From: Pipra filicauda
Lineage: Eukaryota; Chordata; Aves; Passeriformes; Pipridae
Assembly: GCF_003945595.2 (NCBI RefSeq)
Contig: NW_024104366.1
Span: forward strand, 992,001 to 1,056,000
Length of the DNA: 64,000 bases
Direction: 5' to 3'
Shown: one piece after another, positions 46,213 through 58,689 of the stretch
Numbering within the stretch: the stretch's first letter is position 1
How the letters are laid out: each line of letters starts with the position of its first letter
Translations under genes and position numbers: made by a program
The notes under the pieces: model-generated
What the model saw: the letters and a program-made list of their open reading frames with translations, nothing else
Databases searched by the model: none
What the model was told of the DNA's origin: nothing

Positions 46213-48148
46213 AAAGCTATGTATATCTATATATTCATATATATTTAAATGCTTATTTCTCACTTTTATCAAATTGCACCTAAAAATTGCACTTTGAATG
46301 TGGTCAGCTCTCACATGTGGGGTGATGCTTGGGGCACCCAAACACCCCATCCTGCTCCATGGGTGCTGCTGGAGGCCAGGGATGGGAGGCAAGGATGTGC
46401 CTCCAGCCTGCAGGCTCCTCATTGCTGCATCCTGATAATTAATAATTTCCCTTGTGCCTGCTGGGCTGCTGCTTTCTCCCATGCTCCTCCTCCTTCCACT
46501 CCTTATGGAAAATACTTGTTCCTCCTTCCCTGATCCCCGGTGCTGGGTGTTGTGCCAGCTGCTGAGTCCCCTTCCAGCCACCTCCTGTGCCATCTCCGTG
46601 GGAACAGAGTGTGGAATGACACAGATGGTGGCAGAAATGAGCTGTGGGTCACCACCCCCTTCTCCCCTTGGTCAGAGGTAAATCAAACTGGGGGGGATGT
46701 TTGAACATGTGATGATCTCAGGGAGAATCTCCCCCAGAACCCCTCGGGGCAGCCGCTGGTGGAAGTTTTCAGCTACATCCTTGGGTGGGAACCTGCTTGT
46801 CTGGGGAGTGGGGACGGAGCTGGTTGGTGTGGGAAGGGAAATGCTGTGCCCAGGTGAGACCCTCTAGTTCATCTGGAGCTTTTCCTGCATCTCTTTGAGC
46901 ACCACTGGGCCATCCCTTCACCTCTCCATGCCTCTGTTTCTGGCAGCATCACGAGTTGTAGCTGGGAATATAAACACCTTTTACCTGGTTTCCCACTCCC
47001 CCAGTTTCTCCATGGGGCTGGGCCCTATTTCCCTTTCCCATCTGCTCTTTCCCTGCCATCACATACTCTCCAGGAGCTTGGCATCCCTTCCCAGGATGCT
47101 CCTGTGTGCTCCAGCTGCAGGTGAAGGGGCTCTGAGCCTCCTTTCTCTCCCTGTTGGCATCACCTGGGCATTCCTGTGTCCCAGCCACTGCATAGAGATT
47201 CTTCCAGCAGCCTCCTGAGCCCTCCAGGATGAACCACCATGAGGTACCTCCTCGTTTTCATCCTCCCCCCTCTCTTTGCTGTCTCTGGGGGCTGTGGATG
47301 CTGCAGAGACCCAGGTGGTGGGCGATGCCTGAGGAGATGCCCAGTCTGGGCACAGGGGGTCCCTTGCATGGCTGCTGGTTGTGCCTCATGGAGGGTGAGG
47401 GGCTTCACTGGGGCTTGGGGACACCACCTAAACCACCTCCCACTCAGCTCTAACCTGTGAACCCAATCTGCATCAGCATCTGCTCGTGCAAGTTCATATG
47501 AACTGTTTAATCCACTTGGCACCTCACTGCAACCATTGCCTTTTAAAACTTCAGGAGCAAACCTCTTGCCTTGTTGTAGGCAAATCTTGGAGGTTTTCTG
47601 GAGTATTTGCTGTTTCGGGAGTTTCTGTGTGGTGTTGGTCTGCTTTCACTCATTTCTACTATTTCTAGTTAAAAACAGAATAACAACAAAAGGCAGGAGT
47701 GCAGGGAGAGGGAAGCAAATGGGTCTCATGCAGCATCTCTGGTCCTGATGGGACAGAGGGAAATGAGCCCACAGGTGATGCCTTGATCATCATCCTCCCC
47801 ATAAAACAAGGAGGCAGTGGTGTGGATGCTGTCCCTGAAAACACAGCACAAATTCAGCACAAAGCCAGAGTTTTTCATCCCAGCTCTGCCACTCACCTGC
47901 TTCGGGAGCAGGGATGGGCTGGCTCCGTGCCTCAGTTTCCCTTCCTGTACAACAGGCCCATTCCTGCTTCCTCCCAGTGTGTGTTGACAGCAGAATCAGA
48001 GCACAGTCCTTCACCATTAAGTATCCCAAGGCATGAAAAGCTTTGGAAAAGTTCCTGTAATGTCTCTGTGCATGTGTGATCCCTTTCCAAATGTAAATGT
48101 TACAGCACTCGCCTGTAAGGAAATGCTGGAGTAAAAAGCTGATTTGTT

Positions 48149-48150
<2 letters not shown>

Positions 48151-48220
<70 letters not shown>

Positions 48221-48249
48221 ATCTATCTATCTATCTATCTATCTATCTA
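48151..48249. repeat. (ATCT)n microsatellite
   Basis: About 24 tetranucleotide units with one phase-shifting interruption at 48220. Likely length-polymorphic. Confidence 0.98.
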
Positions 48250-49009
48250 CCCAGCCATCCATATCTCAATTTAATACATCCATTTCCTTTACCTCTGTGT
48301 GTTCTCAAATAGATGAGGTTTCAAGAGGCTCAGGACTGGAAGGCAGCTCAGTTGACAACCAGAATATAAAGGTTTGTTTTACAGCAACAGGATGGAAAAC
48401 CACAGAAAACTGGACTTGGTTTTATAACACTCATTCAAGAGTCCTGAACTCAAAACTGGGATTTAATGTATGATGTGGTGAGATACAGATGAGACCCTTT
48501 CAGAGTTCCCATGTTTTTGTTATACTATATATATTATGAATGCTGCACAGCAGATTTTTTCCCCCCCAAAAAAAATCCTTCTGAAAGCAGAAGGTTGTTT
48601 CTGAAGGCTTTGCTGTACTGGTGACATATTCATACGCAATATAAATGACCTGTTGTTTCAGAAGACGATAATGGGAGTAAACATCAAATTAAAAAGAAAG
48701 AAAATCAAATCACATAGATCAGGAAAAATAGCGGAGTTTCCAACACCCAGAAAGCTCCTGCTCCAGCAAAGGGCACGTAGCCATAGCAACAGGAGCCCTC
48801 ACTGTCACGATAATAAAAAAATATATTATTCTAGGAGAGCTCTTAAAAGGGAAATATAGATTTCACTGAGGTGGGTGATGAAATATTGTGCAGCAAAGTG
48901 AAGAAAGAGCCAGAGGAGTCTGGAAAGTGATCCTGGCAGTTCTGTTTCCTGCAGCAGGTAGGGATGGGGATGCAGCCCCAGCAGGAGGAGGGGGGGGCAT
49001 CCCATGGCC

Positions 49010-49075
49010 ACATCCAGGAGCTGGACTTTGATGAGCCTTGTGGGTCCCTTCCAGCTCAGGATATTCTGCCATCCA
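49010..49075 (+). mobile_element. CR1 LINE 3' tail
   Basis: Short sense fragment with GAGCCTTGTGGGTCCCTTCC and AGCTCAGGATATTCTGCC. Confidence 0.75.
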
Positions 49076-50387
49076 GGACTTGGCTGCCTCCATCTCCTGT
49101 GTACATGACTTGGAGACCACCATGGAGAAGGTGAACCCTGTACCTGGAGTGGTGCAAATCCAGTGGCAAAGGCTGGAAATGCAGGGGCTGTGCTGGTGCA
49201 GGGCAGTGTGGGGTGCAGGGGAGCTCTGGTGGCAGCAGCCCCAGCCCCAGTGTCAGTAAGCACTGAGCATCCTCATGGCATCACATCCCCCCGGATTGCA
49301 CGGGACACGTGTGGCCAGCAATGAGCTACAGCAGCTTTTTGGGGAAGGCTTGGAGGTTTTGGCAAAGAGAAAATTGTGAAGAATCAGCACATTGGCTGCA
49401 CTTTCCCTGGGTTTGAATTTTGTAAAGCAGCTAAAAACAGGTGCTGGCAAGTCAGCATTTCCCCAGTGGTGAAAAAGGGATGTGTTGAAGTTCGCAGGAA
49501 ACTTTGGGAAAAGGGTGAGTTAAAAAAAAAAGCTGTATTTCCCCCATAGGATACCCAGGATTTTGTCTCCAGTGAGAAGCAGGGGTGGGAGAGAGCTGCT
49601 CAGTGTAAAAGTCCAGGTATCCTGGGGTGGGAAGCAGGGTTGGAACATCCCGTGGAGAACACACTGCTCCAGGTGTGGAGCACCTGGCTGAACCTCCATG
49701 TCCCCGTGCCCATGCCCTGGCATCCCCAGACAAGGGACATCTCCTGTCCTGGTGGCTGCAGGACAGTCAGTGGAGGAGCAGATCCTGCAGCACAGGGGAA
49801 GGAGGGATGTCCTGGTAGCCACAGGTGCTGGGACTGCTCAGCAGTTTGGGGCTGTTTCGTGGCTCTCTCTGGGTTTTGGGGTGTTCAGTCTGGTGCATGT
49901 TGGGGTCCTGACTGCTGACAGCACCAAGGTGTTGGGTAAAAACACCCCCTTGGGGAACCCCAGCCTGAACCCTTTCTCTGGGTACTCCCTGCAGGGTGGA
50001 GCAGGGAAGCTGATCTGGGAATGGAGAGATTAAGGGAAAAAATTGACCCAAAAATATAAGTGCAAAGAGGAGTGGCCCTGTCCCAGGCACCTCAGGTGGC
50101 AGGAGACTTGGGGGTCAGTTGTGTCCCCCCTCACAGCCCACTGAGAGCTGGGGGGAGCTCACAGCTTGTGCTGCTTCCCACAGATCTGGGGGGAAACAGC
50201 CTCCCTGTGAGTGAGCTCCCTCCCACCCAGGGCAGTGCCAGGGGCTTGGCATTTGTGTGCCCATCTGGGTGAGGGCAGCTGGCCAGGGATGTTCCTGCTC
50301 TTGGTTCTCCTCTTTCCAGTGTCTTTCCCTGGCCCTGCCCTGCCACAGCTGGTGTTTTGGTCTGGCATCACTCCTGCCATGGGTAAG

Positions 50388-50451
50388 GGAGCTGCTGGGA
50401 TAAGCCCAAGGAAAGGATGGAGTCAAAATACACATTTCTGTGAGTCCCCAG
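50388..50451 (+). repeat. 64-bp dispersed direct repeat, copy 1
   Basis: Shares GGAAAGGATGGAGTCAAAAT and ACACATTTCTGTGAGTCCCC with 51729-51791. Flanking sequence is unrelated. Confidence 0.85.
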
Positions 50452-50757
50452 TGAAGCTGGGCAACCAGGGCTTGGAGGAGGAGGAGGACATGGAGACTCC
50501 CATCTCACTGCCCCCCTCCTCCCTGGCCATCATCTCCCTGCTGTGCTTACATCCATGACCATATCCCCAGAGGCAGATCCAAGTATTTCCCACTTGCCTC
50601 CCTGGCCATTGATGTTTCTGTAGGATCATTAGTGATTGCTGGTGGGAATAACCTCACCTTCTGCCTGGGAAAGACCCTGGAAGGGTTTTAGGCTGTGTCA
50701 TCCCTGCTGTGACCTCTCTGCCTGCTGAGATGCCCTAATGAGAGACATTGGAATTTT

Positions 50758-50880
50758 TGGGGTTGTCTTGTGCTGGACCAGGAGCTGGACTTTTATGATC
50801 CTTGTTGGTCCCTGTCACCTCAGGATATTCCATGATTCTAGGATTCTGTGAACTGGATATTCCATGATTCTAGGATTCTG
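50758..50880 (+). mobile_element. CR1 LINE 3' tail with internal duplication
   Basis: Sense tail with ATGATCCTTGTTGGTCCCTG. The last part, GATATTCCATGATTCTAGGA then TTCTG, occurs twice in tandem with a period near 35 bp. Confidence 0.82.
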
Positions 50881-51728
50881 CAAACTGTTCTTTCTCCCTC
50901 CTCCTGCTGCACACTGACTGTGGTGACCCACCCCTTCCACACTTGCAGACACCCAGGGCACACTGACAGCACCCGTCCCAGGAAACCTCTCCTGATGAAA
51001 CACTTGGAAATATTTCTGGATCCTCCTGGGCACCAAGGGAAGGGAGAAGGCATCCCTGGGTTCTGCTGGTGCTCTGTGCCCCTGGCAGATCTCCCTCTCC
51101 AGAGGAGAGCACAGAGCAGGGGCTCACATAACCTGCCCTCCGTGGGCATCCATGTGCAGCAGGGAGCAGTCATCCCACAGGCATCTTGGAGAGCAGCACA
51201 AGCTGCCTGCAGAGCCCCTGGCAGTGCCACTGTGGCCAGTGGCAAGTGCAGCACCCCCTGCCAGCCTTTGCTCATGTTCCCACCAAAACTCTGGGAACAG
51301 GGAGCTGGGGAATCCCTATAACTCCATAAACCTGGGCTGAGCCCCCAACTCCATATCCTGCAGCCAAGGGGAGATTTGCTCTGGATCCCACCAAGCAGGA
51401 TTTTCAGCATCCTCAGGCTCCCCTTTTCCCTCGTGGGCTGGCGCTGAGATTATTTTAGCCTAAAGCAGGAATTGAAGTTCTTGGCTCCGGGAAAGTGTTA
51501 ATGCCCAGCACAGCCCAGCAGAACTATAAATATATAAATACATAAATACTTCCCTGCTCCATTAGAGAGCAAATCCAAAATTGCATCCAAAGCCACCAGC
51601 ACCAGGCTGGAGTGTGGCTCTCTAGGCCAAAATTATCCCAGGGCGCTGGAAATTTAGGAAATGTCTCTTTCAGGTATCCCAAAATATCAGTGGCTTTTTT
51701 TTCTCTTCCATTAGATCTATAGGCACAG

Positions 51729-51791
51729 GGAACTGCTGGGGTAAGCCCAGGAAAGGATGGAGTCAAAATACACATTTCTGTGAGTCCCCAG
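51729..51791 (+). repeat. 64-bp dispersed direct repeat, copy 2
   Basis: About 95% identical by eye to 50388-50451, same orientation, about 1.34 kb away. Not recognised as a known element. Confidence 0.85.
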
Positions 51792-52392
51792 ACTCACAAA
51801 ACGAGTGCAGTTGGTCAAAGTATTCCTGAAACTTGGCTGGAGCAGAAAGGAGGGAGGTGGACGCTGGAGGGGGGTGGCAGAGGGAGGATGCGGTGGTTCG
51901 GTCAGTCCCCCGCCCACCCCCCCACAGGGACCCTCCCAGCAGAACCTTGTGATTCTCCTTCGGGTGATGCTGGGAAAAGGGCACGGGAATTGGCGTGAAG
52001 TGGGAGAGGAGGGACTGGAGATCCTGCGGGCATCGCCTGTCCCCCTTCCCCCCGGGGGTCACTCGTGCTCCGGACTGGCATCATGCCAATGGCAAGGGGG
52101 ATTTTTTTTGTTTTGTTTTTTGGCTTCAAACAGGCGATTTTTGGTTTAACTTCATCGCTCGCCCGGGCGCAGCTGCTCTGCCCAGGGCGCTGCAGGGGGA
52201 GCTCGTGCCGTGCGGCAGCTTCATCCCTCCGCATCCCGATGGGATTCGTCCTCCTGCTCAGAGAACATTGCTTCAACCGAGCCCAAGTCCCCTGTGTTGC
52301 AAGCTAACGGAGGAGAAATTCAGGATGAGGACGCCTCGCTTCGAATGATCCCGCTGCCGCCTGGGACAGCCCCTCTGGGAGGTCAATGATAG

Positions 52393-52600
52393 CCGGTGGC
52401 TGAGAAAACCTGGAGAGAAGGCTGCAGGGAGACATTAGAGACCCTTCCAGTCCCTAAAGGGGCTCCAGGAGAACTGGAGAGGGACTTTGGACAAGTTCGA
52501 GGAGTGACAGGACAAGGGGGAATGACTTCACACTGAAAGAAAGTAGGTTTAGAGGGGATATTAGGAAGGAATTCTTCCCTGTGAGGATTGGGAGGCAAAG
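52393..52600 (+). mobile_element. CR1 LINE 3' fragment, interrupted
   Basis: Sense CR1: GGGGCTCCAGGAGAACTGGA, GTGACAGGACAAGGGGGAAT and AGGAATTCTTCCCTGTGAGG. It breaks off after GGGAGGC where a second CR1-derived copy with a different head begins. Confidence 0.87.
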
Positions 52601-52604
52601 TTAC

Positions 52605-53160
52605 ATAAACACGTCTGTGCTCAGAGCCCTGGAAACACGGAGTGGGCGACTCGCCGGGGAAACCAGAGGGGTTTGCAGGGGCCAGGAACAGAGCTCCCAC
52701 CTACAGGGGGGCTCGAGAATCTCACACCCACAGCAAGCCACCTACAACTACCTGGAATCACCTCCAGGGAGGGGATCCTGCCCCTCTGCTCCCCTCTGCT
52801 GAGAGCCCACCCTGAGCACCTCCAGCTCTGGGGGACCCAGCGCAGGAAGGACATGGAGCTGTTGGAGCGAGTCCAGAGGAGGCCACCGAGCTGATGAGAG
52901 GGATGGAGCATCTCTGCTGTGAGGAAAGGCTGAGAGAATTGGGATTGTTCAGTCTGGAAAAGAAAAGCTTCAGGGGACCTAACTGTGTCCTTACAGTACC
53001 TGAAGGGGCTGACAGGAAAGATCTGGAGAGGCTATTTACAGGAGCCTGGAGTGACAGGACAAGGGGGAATGGCTTTAAACTGAAAGAGAGTGGGTTCAGA
53101 TTGGATATTAGAAAGAAATTTTTACCTGTGAGGGTGGTGAGACACTGCACAGGTTGCACT
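52605..53160 (+). mobile_element. CR1-derived element copy A (inverted partner of 56536-57091)
   Basis: A head of about 160 bp (from ATAAACACGTCTGTGCTCAG) that I cannot match to CR1 leads into a CR1 reverse-transcriptase C-terminus ([10 protein letters not shown] and [15 protein letters not shown]) and 3' UTR. It stops at CACAGGTTGC, before the CR1 tail. About 2% different from copy B over roughly 550 bp by eye. Confidence 0.88.
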
Positions 53161-56100
53161 GCTGTATCCTGAAACAAGCCAGAACGAGCTGCAATTTTTG
53201 GGCTTATGCTGCTCATGCACCCTCTGAACTGATCTCTCTGATGTCAGGAGCAACAGCTGGCCCTTTAATCTCTGTTTGGCCCTTTGAGTTCCACTTGGTG
53301 ACACTCACAAAACACCCCAGACCGTGGGCTACTCTTTACTGGAGGATCTTTCCTCCTTTTCCCAGCAAAGACTTCCCAGGAGTGGGCAGAGGGTGGAGGT
53401 GGCAGCAGAGACCGTGATGGCTCTGAGGCATCAGCCTTTGGGAGACAGTCTGGATCTCAGGGTACTGCCTGGCAATCTCACGTTTTTTAACATGGATGGA
53501 GAATTTTCCCATCTGATTTACTTTCCTACCAGCCAGAGATGGTTCAGGTGTGTGGGGGAAAAGGGGAAGGTCCCCAGGATGCTGCAGTTGGGTTGGGATC
53601 AGTGGGAGATCATGGGAGCCTCCCATCTTCCCTGGGCTCAGGGAACACTCTGCTCAAGGAAAACTCAGCTCAAGGTCTCCCTGGGGTATTTTAATTTCTT
53701 TCAGCCTTTACCTTGTTTGGTGCATCCTTATTTTCCTGCTCATAATTCCAAGCTTTGCTCTGGATCAGGACCAAAGTACCAGCTCCTGGGAAAGTCTCTC
53801 CCTCCCCTTGGCATCAGTGCAGGTATCTTGGACACGAACCCCACGAAAACTGGCTAAACAAGGAGGTTAAATAAATATGTGCAGACTTATTTATGTATCT
53901 TCCACTGCTTGCTCAGGGGAACAAGCAAAAAGAAATTAAGGAATTAGGAGTGACTTATCCACCAGAAACACCCTTTAGTATTTTATCTGTATTCCTCATT
54001 GGTGCCATTTTCATATAAATATGAAGATTGTATGTACATAGGAACATAATGCACATAGGAGCTATAAAGGGCATTGGATAAATTGGAGATAATTTAGCTT
54101 TTCTATGTACACAAATATAGATACACACATCATTACCGTTTTATTTATGCGGGTGTGTTTACACATACAGATCTTATATTTACATATTTATAGAAATGCT
54201 GAACGTATTGAATCCTGTCAGAGGCAGCTCCCAGATAAAAGAAACCCAGCGAGCTAATGGATGTAAAAAAGGAGAAAACAAATAAAAAATAGTGATAAAT
54301 CAATAGCCTCACCTTTTTCTTCTGTTACTAAAAGTAAATTACATTGCTGAACAAATACACTTTTTACCCCACAGTCTGCTGTAGAAGGTGGTCACAAAGA
54401 GCCTTCTCTCCTTCCCTCCCAGCTTGATGGGTTTCTATTTTTAAAGTAAGAAAATCACAACTTTCCTTGGAAACCAAGCCACAAGTATCACTTTGCCCCA
54501 AATCCACTTTTCCACCTAAATATCCCCCTTGGAGCTGTGGTTTGATGCCGTGCAGGCAGCAGGACAGCCCAGCGCCTGCCTCGCCGTGGGACGTGGTGGG
54601 GCTGGGGTGGGGATCAGAGCAGCTTTCATCAAGTCTTGCTTCAGAGTGGAAACAGATGATTTTGCCCAGGAAAGTACACCCAGTTCAGGCATCACACACT
54701 GCTCCTCCTCTCAGTGCGCTCCCAACTCACGTGGAAGAGGCTGGAGAAGCGGAAAGAGGAATTTTTAGCCATGAAGTGGAATTTCACACCTTTTTCAACA
54801 TGGTATTTTGGTTCTTCCTTTTTTTTTTTTTTTTTTTTTCTTTTTCCTGTTAATGGTCCTTGGTGTTCCTAAAGCAAATTAAACATGAGCTTTGAACCCT
54901 GGATGGTCTCCTGAAGGGCAGCTCCCTCCGTCCGGTCTGGACCTCCCACCCCAAGGACTTGGCAAAATAAACATGAAATCACTTAGTCTGTGCAGGTGAA
55001 ACTCTCCCAGCGTTGTTCAGGCGCTGGAGTGGCTTCTCTTCTCCTGACAAGACAACATGAGATGGCATTTGGGAGACAAAAATATCATCAGAAGAGCCAA
55101 AGCAGCCCTCGGCAGGGCGGCTGGTGCCCTCTCTGCAGCAGATGGCTGCCTCCCTGCTCCCTTTGAATTGCTCTCAGTGCATTACTCGGTTTTCAATTTC
55201 ATTGCCTTTCCTAGGAGCAACCTCAGCTTTATGTTTCCCTTTTAAGCTGATTGAAATAAAGTATTTGAACAAATGTCATGGGCACTTAGAAATCTCTCCT
55301 CTGTTTACTCTCCTTTGCTTTCATTCTGTCCACCCTCTGCAGCACCGGCTCTTAAAGCCCTGAGTGCTGTCCATTGAAATTAATGTATCTTGCAGGCAGG
55401 ATACAGTACAAATTCATTAATTTTTTGTATATTGGAAATATGCCTTTATTAAGTCCCTGTTCATGTTTTTCTGATGGTTGAATAGTTGAGCTTTATAAAC
55501 CATCAGCAAAGAGATGGTGGCTCCTTGAGAGCCATTAGGTACACAGCTCTGGGAGCGTGGTCTTCATCCAACAAACATTTATGGCTAGCACGGAAAACAG
55601 GCCCCAAAGAGGGAGTTTTGTGTTCTTCCCAGCTCCCTTCAAACATCTATCTCTGTGTACAAAACTTCTCGAGGCCCAGGAGGGCAAATCCAGAGAGGTT
55701 TCCATCTCAGGGAGGTGCTCCTGCACTCCCAGGTCCCTGGAGCTGATGTGCCTTCTTTCAAGCCATGTTGTCACCATAACCACACAGATGATCCTTTTCC
55801 CTTCCTTCCTTCCTTCCCTCTGCCCTCAGGAGGTGCCTGTTCCTGGGGCACAGAGCTACTGGCCCCCACTTACACCTGCTTTGCACTGTGGGCATGAGGT
55901 TGGGACCTGCCTGGGAGAGTGTCATCGTGTTCCTCCAAGCATAAAAGTCCACAAGCCTTTGGTTGAAACCTTTGGTTGAAACTTTTGATTCCCAGGGCAA
56001 TGGGAGCAGCAGTTCCATGTATCATCCTATTCCAAGGGGACTGTCAGAGCCTGAGGACACTCATAAGCCTTGACAGCCCTGAGCAACCTCACTTGGAGCC

Positions 56101-56373
56101 TCCAGCCACACCCCTGGCCCAGGAGCTCCATTTAAGCTCAGCAGTTGACCTTCAGCCATAAGCTGTGCAGGAGGAGGTCTGGTAGTTGTGGAGGTCCTAA
56201 ACTAAGCTCAGGTCCTAAAACTGACCTGGGGGCCGACTCCCAGGGTTGGTACTGGGTGGCACTGTGCTTTCTGCACATCGGGATCTGGGCACCAAGCTCC
56301 ACTTGAAGCAGAAGACCAAGGACCTTGCTATGATATCCTTGGCTTCTCCCAGTTCATGTCTCAAATTGAGGTC
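53161..56373. other. gene-free spacer between the inverted CR1 copies
   Basis: AT-rich from 53860 to 54370, a 20-odd-base T-run ending near 54840, and a moderately complex, possibly conserved stretch at 54970-55440. No exon recognised. Confidence 0.55.
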
Positions 56374-57091
56374 TGAATCATAGAATGGTGTGGGGTAGAA
56401 GGGACCTTAAAGACCACTTCATTCCACCCCCTGCCATGGGCAGGGACACCTTCCACTAGCCCAGGTTGCTCCAAACCCCGTCCAACCTGGCCTTGGACAC
56501 TTCCAGGGATCCAGGGGCAGCCACAGCTTCTCTGGGCAACCTGTGCCAGGGTCTCATCACCCTCACAGGCAAAAATTTCTTTCTAATATCCAATCTGAAC
56601 CCACTCTCTTTCAGTTTAAAGCCATTCCCCCTTGTCCTGTCACTCCAGGCTCCTGTAAATAGCCTCTCTAGATCTTTCCTGTCAGCCCCTTCAGGTACTG
56701 TAAGGACACAGTTAGGTCCCCTTGAAACCTTCTCTTTTCCAGACTGAACAATCCCAATTCTCTCAGCCTTTCCTCACAGCAGAGATGCTCCATCCCTCTC
56801 ATCAGCTCGGTGGCCTCCTCTGGACTCGCTCCAACAGCTCCATGTCCTTCCTGCGCTGGGTCCCCCAGAGCTGGAGGTGCTCAGGGTGGGCTCTCAGCAG
56901 AGGGGAGCAGAGGGGCAGGATCCCCTCCCTGGAGGTGATTCCAGGTAGTTGTAGGTGGCTTGCTGTGGGTGTGAGATTCTTAAACCCCCCTGTAGGTGGG
57001 AGCTCTGTTCCTGGCCCCTGCAAACCCCTCTGGTTTCCCCGGCGAGTCGCCCACTCTGTGTTTCCAGGGCTCTGAGCACAGACGTGTTTAT
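56374..57091 (-). mobile_element. CR1-derived element copy B, with full 3' end
   Basis: Antisense. The tail begins GAATCATAGAATGGTGTGGG. The segment 56536-57091 is nearly identical to copy A, including the non-CR1-looking head, and the head ends at the same sequence, TAAACACGTCTG. Unlike copy A it extends to the normal CR1 3' terminus. Confidence 0.9.
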
Positions 57092-58689
57092 TTAACTGAT
57101 TTTCATAGGTTTCTTCCAGTGATGCAGAGAGAGGGAGAAAGAGCTGTGTACATTAAATGAAGGCAGTGTAAAAAAATCAATTTAACTCCCATCTGAGTGG
57201 CACTGAGAAGGGAATAAATTGAAAATTGTTTTTAAAATGGCAATTTGGATTGTTCCCACTGCCAGCTGGACCAGTTCCTTCTGCTGCAGGAACTTCAGCC
57301 CTGGCTGGGAGTACTGGAGATGTGTACGGCTTGAGCAGCTTCAGAGGACACAAAGACCAGCAGAAATGGTTGAAAAGTGCACACAGGAATGCTGGTTTGG
57401 GGCAGGAATGAGGAGAACTGGCTGTCCAAGCCCTTGGCTTGCAGGAGTGGGTGTAGATACACATCAAGTCCTTGTTTTTGCCTTGGAAGTCCACAGGGAT
57501 GGGCCCGTGGGGAGGAGTTCAGTGATTCCACTTTCCAGTTCCTGGTGGTCACACACTGGGTTAAGGGCAGGTCCCACCTGGAGCAGCTCCATGACTGTCA
57601 CTGCAATGTCACATCAGAGTAGAACTGGGCACTGTGCTCCAGAATTGGAGCCTGGTGGTTAGAAAATATTCGTGACTCCTTGTCAGCACTGAGGGTGCTT
57701 TTAATGTGAAACCACAGAGCACATTTTGCAGTTGCAAAACCAAGGAGGTGATTCTGGTCAGTTTGCTGCTTTAACACGAACTTCCTTGGTTTCAAAAACT
57801 CTTGAATGTGCTTTTTTTTTTTTATTTCGTTGCTGCTGAAAAGTTAAAAGAAAACACCACCCTTTTGTTTGAAAGAAATTATTCATATTAACAAAAGGTT
57901 TTGAATTCTTTGCGATTTCTTACGAAATACAACATGTGATTATTAGCAAAGGACACAGGGGAATGGCTAAAATAGATGCAGAGATCAGACTCAGAGGAGC
58001 TGGAGGAGGCACCTGACCAGCCTTGTGCTCTCTGGCTGCTGGGGGTGGCAAGGAAGACACTGTCCCTGTCACTGTGGGGTCCCATGGAGGAGCTGCTCAC
58101 CAGGGACCCATGCCAGGAAAGGAAGGGGTGAACTTCTTATGGAAGTTTGGGACTGAATTAGAGAGCCTAGGGCTTGTCCAGGGCTTATGGGATATTTAGG
58201 GGAGGGGCCAAAGGAGGTGAAAAGATCAAGATAGATGAATATGGGAAAAGGGGGACAGAACTGGCTGGTACTGAGAAAGATGATCTCAGCATCCTGTCCT
58301 GTTGAGTAGGAAAGAGCTCCAACAGGTCAAGTGGGACAGGGATAGAAGTTTTTAGCTGCAGATGTGTACCCTGCAGTCCATCCTGCCTACTCCTTGCTGC
58401 CCCAGGGGCTCTGGTGCATCCCACTACATCGTGACAAAGCCCAGAGCCTGGCCCAGACCTTCCCAGGCTGCTTCTTGCTGTGAGGAAAAGGAAAGCCCCA
58501 GGTGAGATTTCCAAGAAACACCTTGTGTGTGTGTCCCTGCCTCTGCTGATTAGCACAGCTCTTGCCCAATGCTCCAGCCACAAAGAGCCCACGTGTCCAG
58601 CCTCAGGCCAAGTGCTGGAGCAGTGTGAGGGTGGAGGTGCTGCCACTGAGGTGCTGCAAGGGCAGTCCCACTGCATCATAAATCCTGGA

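Larger units (their letters stand above)
45422..52392. other. intergenic downstream of SNTA1, no gene recognised
   Basis: Contains three CR1 tails, the ATCT microsatellite and the 64-bp direct repeats. One small hydrophobic-start open frame at 47239 is discussed as a finding only. Confidence 0.55.

Noticed and set aside
46454..46681. Second signal-peptide-like small frame
   Set aside because: Leu run from CTCCTCCTTC repeats; no ordered cysteines or conserved-looking tail.
48097..48312. Frame of repeated YLSI
   Set aside because: Translation of the ATCT microsatellite.
52621..53172. Open frames on both strands in CR1 copy A (and the matching ones in copy B)
   Set aside because: They are remnants or antisense of CR1 reverse transcriptase; their mutual identity comes from copy similarity.
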